Source: a virus
Length of the DNA stretch: 43,389 nucleotides
Virus record (IMG/VR): IMGVR_UViG_3300046517_001820
Coordinates: 1 to 43,389 of that record
Strand: one strand, 5' to 3'
The translations under genes were made by a program, and so were the position numbers. How positions within the stretch are numbered: the first letter of the stretch is position 1; each line of letters begins with the position of its first letter. Of this stretch, positions 39,106 through 43,389 are shown one piece after another. The notes beneath the pieces were generated by a model. That model was given only the letters and a program-made list of their open reading frames with translations, was not told where the DNA came from and searched no databases.

Positions 39106-40201
39106 CGTGACCGTCGACGAAAAGCCGATGGCAAAGCTGCCCATCGATCCGAGCTCCATACCCGACGCCGTGAAAAAGCGTGCCGCGGCGGTCGATGCGC
39201 TTTACAACAAGAAAGGCCAGCTTGCTTCGGCTCAACAGGAGAGCGAGCCGCCCGCAAGTGAGCCTAAGCCAGAGCAACCTTCGGTCCCGTCGGAAGCTCC
39301 GGCTTCGCAGGCGTCGGCTCCCGCCGACCAAGGCACACCACCGGCCGAGTCGGCGCCTGCGGAATCCGCTCATTCCCCGCCTCCTCCCCCCGAAGACGAG
39401 AATGCAGGATCGTGGAAGCAGCGCTACGAAAGGATGCACGGTCGTTACAACGCCAGCCAGAAGACGATCGGCGAGATGCAGGAGCAGATGACCCAGCTCG
39501 GTAACGAACTGTTACAGACCCAGCAGACAGTTTACGGCAATGGGCGCACCGCACCGTCTTCGCCGCCGCCGCCACCGGCTTATGTGACAGAGGCCGACGT
39601 CCAGAATTACGGCAGCGACCTGATCAACTTCACCCAACGCGCCGCCGCGCAGGCGCTAAGCCCCAAGCTCCAGGAGATCGAGCAGCAGAACGCCGAGCTA
39701 CAGCGCCGGCTTGCGATCGAGGCGCGGCGGAACCTGGACCAGCGGGTCGAGCTCGCGGTACCGAACTATCGGGAGATCGACCGCGATCCCCGTTGGCGCA
39801 CCTGGTTGCTGTCGCTTGACATGCTTTCGGGCCGTGTTAGACAGCAACTGTTGAATGAGGCGATCCAAGCCGCAGACGCCCCTCGGGTTATCTCATTCTT
39901 CAGGTCGTTCCTTAACGAGGAACAAGCCACCGGCCACATCGAGCCTGCGCCGACTTCCCACCAGGCAGCGCCTCCACGGGAACCGGCGATCACACTGGCC
40001 TCGCTTGCGGCCCCCGGCAGGGCAAGGCCGGCAACGGGCGGTGACGCCTCGGTGCCCCCCGATAAACCCACCTACACACGCGCCCAAGTCAAGCAGCTGT
40101 ACGAACAGCACCGTAAAGGTGCGTATGTCGGTCGCGAAGCCGAGTGGGCTCGGCTGGAGGCCGATATGTTCGCAGCCCAGCGCGAGGGGCGCTACCGATA
40201 A
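39098..40201 (+). CDS. Scaffold-like head assembly protein
   Basis: 367 residues with a disordered Pro/Ala/Glu-rich N-terminal third (45-100). A coiled-coil region follows (about 110-150, 180-215: QEIEQQNAELQRRLAIEARR), then a helical domain and a basic C-terminus (KQLYEQHRKGAYVGREAEW). It directly precedes the capsid gene, the usual place of a scaffold. The call is by composition and position. Confidence 0.65.
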   Translation: MADVTVDEKPMAKLPIDPSSIPDAVKKRAAAVDALYNKKGQLASAQQESEPPASEPKPEQPSVPSEAPASQASAPADQGTPPAESAPAESAHSPPPPPEDENAGSWKQRYERMHGRYNASQKTIGEMQEQMTQLGNELLQTQQTVYGNGRTAPSSPPPPPAYVTEADVQNYGSDLINFTQRAAAQALSPKLQEIEQQNAELQRRLAIEARRNLDQRVELAVPNYREIDRDPRWRTWLLSLDMLSGRVRQQLLNEAIQAADAPRVISFFRSFLNEEQATGHIEPAPTSHQAAPPREPAITLASLAAPGRARPATGGDASVPPDKPTYTRAQVKQLYEQHRKGAYVGREAEWARLEADMFAAQREGRYR

Positions 40202-40231
40202 ACCGGGGGCCGCCCGTATCCCAAGAGGACC

Positions 40232-40257
40232 GGTAGCTCCCAAGCGATGGAGCTACC
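40232..40257 (+). promoter_or_regulatory. Hairpin covering the capsid ribosome site
   Basis: GGTAGCTCC (40232-40240) and GGAGCTACC (40249-40257) form a perfect 9-bp stem with an 8-nt loop. The GGAG of the 3' arm is 8-11 nt before the ATG at 40261, so the stem would hide the ribosome site until opened. Confidence 0.65.
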
Positions 40258-40260
40258 CTC

Positions 40261-40433
40261 ATGCCTATCCCGAGTGCGGGTTTTCCTGGCGCAACGTCAG
40301 GCTCAGTCCCGCCCCTGACCCCCGTAGGGTCTACCGGAAACCTACTCCAATCGACAGGATTCATCCCTGAAATTTGGTTTCAAGCTGGCCAAATTTGATC
40401 AGCTCTGAATGCAGCTAAGCTGGTCGAGAAGTT
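40261..40433 (+). CDS. Major capsid protein, exon 1 (with unexplained TGA)
   Basis: From ATG 40261 the frame reads 39 codons to FIPEIW, a typical N-terminus of podovirus capsid proteins. After codon 45 comes an in-frame TGA (40396-40398). The same frame reads KLVEKF (40417-40434, completed across the splice site), which is what relatives have two residues after FIPEIW. The exon ends ...AAGTT at 40433, with a perfect P1 pairing to the intron. The extra about 33 nt with the stop is unresolved: readthrough, ribosome bypassing, a tandem remnant, or a disrupted gene. Confidence 0.6.
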
Positions 40434-40583
40434 CGCTAGGACTTCTTTAAACTGGATCTGAAAAACGGGAACCTTCATAGTTGGCTGGAACCCGAGGGAA
40501 GCATGAGCACGCACCCGCACAGACTAAGTGATCCAGCAGGGGTTGCCCCTGAAGCGATAGTCGGTCCGGCTTTTGTCGGAAAG
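40434..40583 (+). ncRNA. Group I intron 1 (150 nt, no ORF of its own)
   Basis: All core helices can be drawn. P1 pairs exon AGAAGTT with GACTTCT, with a U:G pair at the splice site. P3 is CTGGATC (40452-40458) with GATCCAG (40530-40536). P4 is CGGG/CCCG (40466, 40491). P6 is GGG/CCC. P7 is GACTA (40522-40526) with TAGTC (40558-40562). P8 is CAGGGG-TTG-CCCCTG (40537-40551). P9 is TCCG/CGGA (40565, 40577). The terminal G is 40583. P10 pairs TAG with exon CTA. Splicing joins KLVEKF to YASTVLSAISN. It is shorter than the about 205-nt Azoarcus tRNA intron. Confidence 0.8.
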
Positions 40584-41615
40584 CTACGCCTCAACCGTGT
40601 TGAGCGCGATCTCGAATTAAACGGTAGTTCGAGCAATACCGGACCTGAAAAACTGGAACCGAAGGGAACCAGAGGCAAGGACCGGCTCAGCGACAAGTAC
40701 CTTGCAGGACTGTTGGATAGCGATGGAAGCATTCAGTTGATGTGGAATCCACCGATGCGGCGCGAAAACTGGGACGGAACAGGGCCGCAGCGTGCTTACG
40801 CTGTAGTTTCGTTTTGTCAGAAAGCACCGGGTCGGAGTTTCATGGAGTTGATTGCATCCAGTCTGACGCCGCCTTCACTTGATAAAGTGTGGGGGCATAT
40901 CGGAATGTATGAAAAGAGTGGTGCCTTTCACTGGAATACAGCGGGCACCAAGGCTGTCAGCGTTCTGATGCGGCTTCGCAAGTTCCTGGTCTTGAAAAGA
41001 GCACTTGCCGACTGCGCCATCGATATGAACGGCGAGGTTATGGACGTGCAGGTGGGGAAGCAGCGGTTTGATGCAGCGCGAGGCGCATCTCCGATGCCGA
41101 AACATCCGACACGAAAATGGGCAGCCGGATATATCGACGGGAATGGATCGTTTGCAATTCGCATCCCAAAGGGCATGTCGGCACAGCCGGTGCTTTCGGT
41201 ATGCGATGAAGCCTTCGAACGGGTTGGTATCGATCTGTTGCAGAAGGCTTACGGAGGATCCGTTCAGGAGTTTGTAACCGAGAATGGTACGTCGATGGTT
41301 AATTGGGTGCTGTCTATGGACGCGGCCAAAGTCCGCTCGATGTTCGAGAGCGGTAAAACTGCATTGGCCAAGCACATGGTGCTCAAGAACGATCAGGCGT
41401 ATTTTCTTATTGGTTGCGCCAGGATGGGACATTTCCGCGACGCGGAGCGTATCCAATTGGCGATGAAACAACTCCAAGTCCAGCCGCACAGACTGAGTGG
41501 TCCGGGCGCTGAAGTGGCCAGGCTTCTGGCGACGGTACGTGATATTCCGTCGTTCATGGGACCTGGTGCGCAACAGCGTAAGCGACAGTGGGAAGCAGAT
41601 CAGGTAAGCGCCTGA
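40503..41615 (+). CDS. LAGLIDADG homing endonuclease/maturase
   Basis: The frame opens at ATG 40503 (GAGGGA upstream) inside intron 1, crosses exon 2 in a different reading frame, and continues through intron 2 to TGA 41615, 370 residues in all. Two LAGLIDADG motifs are visible: YLAGLLDSDGSI (about 67-78) and WAAGYIDGNGSF (about 207-218). In the second the usual catalytic Asp is Asn, so activity may be that of a nickase or maturase. Within intron 2 the motif-bearing part occupies P6, and its C-terminus reads through the intron core. The first ATG inside intron 2 lies after motif 1, so full-length protein needs the unspliced message or a non-ATG start. Confidence 0.75.
   Translation: MSTHPHRLSDPAGVAPEAIVGPAFVGKLRLNRVERDLELNGSSSNTGPEKLEPKGTRGKDRLSDKYLAGLLDSDGSIQLMWNPPMRRENWDGTGPQRAYAVVSFCQKAPGRSFMELIASSLTPPSLDKVWGHIGMYEKSGAFHWNTAGTKAVSVLMRLRKFLVLKRALADCAIDMNGEVMDVQVGKQRFDAARGASPMPKHPTRKWAAGYIDGNGSFAIRIPKGMSAQPVLSVCDEAFERVGIDLLQKAYGGSVQEFVTENGTSMVNWVLSMDAAKVRSMFESGKTALAKHMVLKNDQAYFLIGCARMGHFRDAERIQLAMKQLQVQPHRLSGPGAEVARLLATVRDIPSFMGPGAQQRKRQWEADQVSA
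40584..40617 (+). CDS. Major capsid protein, exon 2 (34-nt micro-exon)
   Basis: C plus 11 codons: completes Phe of KLVEKF and encodes YASTVLSAISN. It is in the same overall frame as exons 1 and 3, and the joined peptide KLVEKFYASTVLSAISN followed by TDYEGEIANQGD is the standard conserved run of this capsid family. A TAA follows directly, so it is unreadable without splicing. Confidence 0.75.
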
Positions 41616-41625
41616 GACGCTAGCG
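40618..41625 (+). ncRNA. Group I intron 2 (1008 nt) hosting LAGLIDADG frame
   Basis: P1 pairs exon CTCGAAT (40611-40617) with GTTCGAG (40627-40633), U:G at the splice site. P10 pairs CGGT (40622-40625) with exon ACCG (41626-41629). P3 is CCGGACC (40639-40645) with GGTCCGG (41499-41505), P4 CTGG/CCAG, P6 GGC/GCC (40674, 41483) enlarged by the endonuclease frame. P8 is GCGCTG (41506-41511) with CAGCGT (41574-41579), P9 CAGG/CCTG. P7 is ACTG (41492) with CAGT (41586); the pair that forms the guanosine site is G opposite G in my alignment, not G-C. Terminal G is 41625. Confidence 0.78.
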
Positions 41626-42459
41626 ACCGACTACGAAGGCGAAATCGCGAACCAAGGCGACCGGGTGAAAATCCGGACAAAGCCTACGATCACGATCCGC
41701 AAGTATCAGGCGGACGGTTTGCTCGGTCTTGATCGACCGACTGGAGGCTCGGTCGAACTCTACATCGGCAACGGCTTTTATTTCTCTCTGATCCTCGACG
41801 ACGTAATGGAGGTGCAGAGCGATCTGAATGTCTTGTCTATATGGAGCGACGACGCTGCCCAGCAGCTCAAAATCGCGGTCGACACGGAAGTGCTCGACGG
41901 CATCGTCAACCAATGCGCGGCGACCAACCGGGGCGCGACGGCCGGCAAGTACGCCAACCTCAACCTCGGGATCAAGGGCACGCCGATCACCATCGTCGGG
42001 CAAGGCGCGACAGCCGGTCAATCCAACCTGATCGACCTACTCTTGCGCATGGGGCAGGTGCTCGACGAGCAGAACATCCCGGAGGTCGGCCGCTGGGTGG
42101 TGATGCCGGCGTGGGCCGGACGGCAGATCAAACAATCGGAACTGCGCCAGGCATATCTGTCGGGCGATCCGGTCTCCATGCTGCGCAATGGCCGGCTCGG
42201 AATGATTGATCGATTCACGTTGTATATCTCGAACCTGCTGCCGACCAACGCGAGCGATTCAGCCAACTTCTCAGCGGGCGAGTTCCCGATCTTTGCTGGC
42301 CACGCCCACGGGATCACCTTTGCCTCGCAGATTTCAAAATTGGAAACGTTGAGGAGTGAGTTGACCTTTGGGCAGATCCTTCGTGGCCTGCAGGTGTACG
42401 GATATCAAGTGATTGACGGCTCGGCCCTGTGCCAAGCTCAGGTCATTTCTGGTGGTTAA
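41626..42459 (+). CDS. Major capsid protein, exon 3
   Basis: 277 codons and stop, starting TDYEGEIANQGDRVKIR. This is the bulk of the HK97-fold capsid subunit of the podovirus type; KPTITIRKYQADGLLGLDRP, the IAVDTEVLDG helix, VVMPAWAGRQIKQSELRQAY and FGQILRGLQVYGYQVIDG are typical. An ATG-initiated reading would begin only at about 41665, which would lose the conserved E-loop start. About 415 copies per head are usual for such phages. Spliced length with exons 1-2 would be about 340 residues. Confidence 0.8.
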   Translation, partial: TDYEGEIANQGDRVKIRTKPTITIRKYQADGLLGLDRPTGGSVELYIGNGFYFSLILDDVMEVQSDLNVLSIWSDDAAQQLKIAVDTEVLDGIVNQCAATNRGATAGKYANLNLGIKGTPITIVGQGATAGQSNLIDLLLRMGQVLDEQNIPEVGRWVVMPAWAGRQIKQSELRQAYLSGDPVSMLRNGRLGMIDRFTLYISNLLPTNASDSANFSAGEFPIFAGHAHGITFASQISKLETLRSELTFGQILRGLQVYGYQVIDGSALCQAQVISGG

Positions 42460-42472
42460 TCAATGACTTATC

Positions 42473-42493
42473 AGAGGCCCTTGACGGGCCTCT
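42473..42493 (+). terminator. Stem-loop after capsid gene
   Basis: AGAGGCCC-TTGAC-GGGCCTCT forms a perfect 8-bp stem 13 nt after the capsid stop. There is no T-run. It probably reduces readthrough or protects the capsid message. Confidence 0.6.
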
Positions 42494-42539
42494 GCTAGTG
42501 TGAGCCTATGATATCCGTATACCAACACGGAGCTAAATC

Positions 42540-43157
42540 ATGGGCTATACGGACAAAGAAAAGGCTGCTGCTTACGCTCGAAAATGGCGTGCAGAACACA
42601 TTGATAAAGTGCGAGAGGATGATCGTGAACGACGGGCAAAGGGGCGAATAGAAGACCCGTCGGCGGCGACGCAGAAGATGCGGGAGTGGCGTCTTGCTAA
42701 TCCAGAGCAAGCGAAGGCTCAAGCAAAGATAGGAAACAAACGTTATAAGAAGCGGTTAAAAACTGATCCTGTTTTTGCGGAGAACGAACGTAAGCGCAAG
42801 GAGGCTTATAAGGCACGTCCTGGTATCAAGGAGCGGACTCGTAAGTACAATACGGAATGGCATAAAACCAGACGTGCGACTGTTCCTGGGTTGATAAGGA
42901 TGCTTCATCTGCAAGCCTACGGCTTAACACCAGAGAAGTATGAGGCGATGGAGTTAGCACAGGAAGGAAGATGCGCTATCTGCCGTGCAGATAGCCCAAA
43001 TAGCAAGCGTAGCAAACACTGGCATATTGACCACTGTCATACGACTAACCAAGTACGAGGGCTTCTCTGCCACGGTTGCAACACTGGATTGGGATCGTTC
43101 AAGGATGATACCGAGAGGCTTCGGTTAGCAATTGCTTATCTGGAGAAGCACCGATGA
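42540..43157 (+). CDS. Endonuclease VII-like (HNH) homing endonuclease
   Basis: 205 residues with GGAG 9 nt before the ATG. A long basic, helical N-terminal half (residues 1-115) leads to a T4 endonuclease VII-type core: CAICRADSP, HIDHCHTTNQVRGLLCHGCN, GLGSFKDD, with two CxxC zinc knuckles. It may be a free-standing homing enzyme; resolving DNA branches for packaging is the alternative. The A+T-rich DNA stands out from the capsid genes around it. The stop overlaps the next start (ATGA). Confidence 0.82.
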   Translation: MGYTDKEKAAAYARKWRAEHIDKVREDDRERRAKGRIEDPSAATQKMREWRLANPEQAKAQAKIGNKRYKKRLKTDPVFAENERKRKEAYKARPGIKERTRKYNTEWHKTRRATVPGLIRMLHLQAYGLTPEKYEAMELAQEGRCAICRADSPNSKRSKHWHIDHCHTTNQVRGLLCHGCNTGLGSFKDDTERLRLAIAYLEKHR

Positions 43158-43389
43158 CCACGTCTCCGTCCTATTTCGGGCAGTTCAGCGACCGCGATCA
43201 GCCGACGCTTGCCACTGTCGCCGATTACGTTGCCGACGCGCGCACGCTCTTGCAGGATATCATTCCGCCTTATCGGTATGACGACGCTTCCTTGCTGACG
43301 TCTCTAAATGTCACTCTGCTGGAAGCACGGCGGCTGCGCACTGATCTGTTCATCTTTAACATGCGGACGCGCGGGCAGACGCAGGCGTT
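43154..43389 (+). CDS. Capsid-proximal head protein (DUF6682-like), 3' partial
   Basis: The frame opens at ATG 43154 (ATGA overlap) and runs off the right edge after 78 codons. TVADYVADARTLLQDIIPPY and LLEARRLRTDLFIFNMRTR match small proteins that follow the capsid gene in podovirus-like phages (DUF6682). A head-completion role is inferred. Confidence 0.6.
   Translation, partial: MTTSPSYFGQFSDRDQPTLATVADYVADARTLLQDIIPPYRYDDASLLTSLNVTLLEARRLRTDLFIFNMRTRGQTQA

Noticed and set aside
40503-41615. Intein in the capsid protein
   Set aside because: The LAGLIDADG frame differs from the capsid frame, has its own stop, and no Cys/Ser and His-Asn splice residues are at the junctions; RNA helices explain the split.

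Overview
The window is a segment of a temperate tailed phage (podovirus-like head genes) of an alphaproteobacterium, probably of the Bradyrhizobium/Hyphomicrobiales type. This is inferred from high G+C, alphaproteobacterial-style recombination and portal/terminase genes, and many small phage genes typical of that group. No host housekeeping gene, rRNA or tRNA was recognised. Late genes run off both edges, and an integrase with a gene-free flank lies between late genes and the lysogeny region. This fits a phage genome cut open inside its structural cluster rather than an integrated prophage. Layout: (1) 3-4082, + strand: end of the late region (large virion protein with a GNAT-like segment, two small proteins). 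(2) 4083-4437: gene-free, possible attP. (3) 4438-16715, - strand: a long leftward operon from a repressed promoter near 16750. In transcription order it holds three hairpin arrays alternating with an unknown early protein, a Transposase_20-like protein and a YqaJ exonuclease. Then come an HNH endonuclease, RecT, small genes, a VPLPA-CTERM-like secreted protein, a probable Acb2/Tad1-type cyclic-nucleotide sponge, another HNH, a methyltransferase-like protein, an excisionase-like protein and the integrase. (4) 16747-17217: immunity region with four copies of TTCAC-N5-GTGAA around a repressor and a divergent Cro-like gene. (5) 17224-21903, + strand: regulators, VRR-NUC nuclease and RecA/DnaB-fold ATPase, with a truncated RuvC-like start interrupted by two reverse-strand genes. 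(6) 21959-22151: eight TGGGACA/TGTCCCA motifs, candidate origin or operator. (7) 22966-26609, +: small accessory genes including a GP88-like protein. (8) 26611-30262, -: DNA-binding proteins and terminase. (9) 30300-43389, +: portal, glycosyltransferases, lysis genes, scaffold, major capsid protein and a capsid-proximal gene. Two features stand out. First, 14225-16699 holds 16 hairpins in three arrays. Each loop is built as 9 variable nt, a conserved 9-nt core and 9 variable nt. The arrays flank a gene for a protein resembling the C-terminal domain of IS110-family transposases, which invites comparison with bridge RNAs, although all three arrays are also open reading frames with plausible start signals. 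Second, the major capsid gene appears to be split by two group I introns separated by a 34-nt exon. One intron is only about 150 nt, and the other carries a LAGLIDADG endonuclease. An unexplained in-frame TGA also lies in its first exon.
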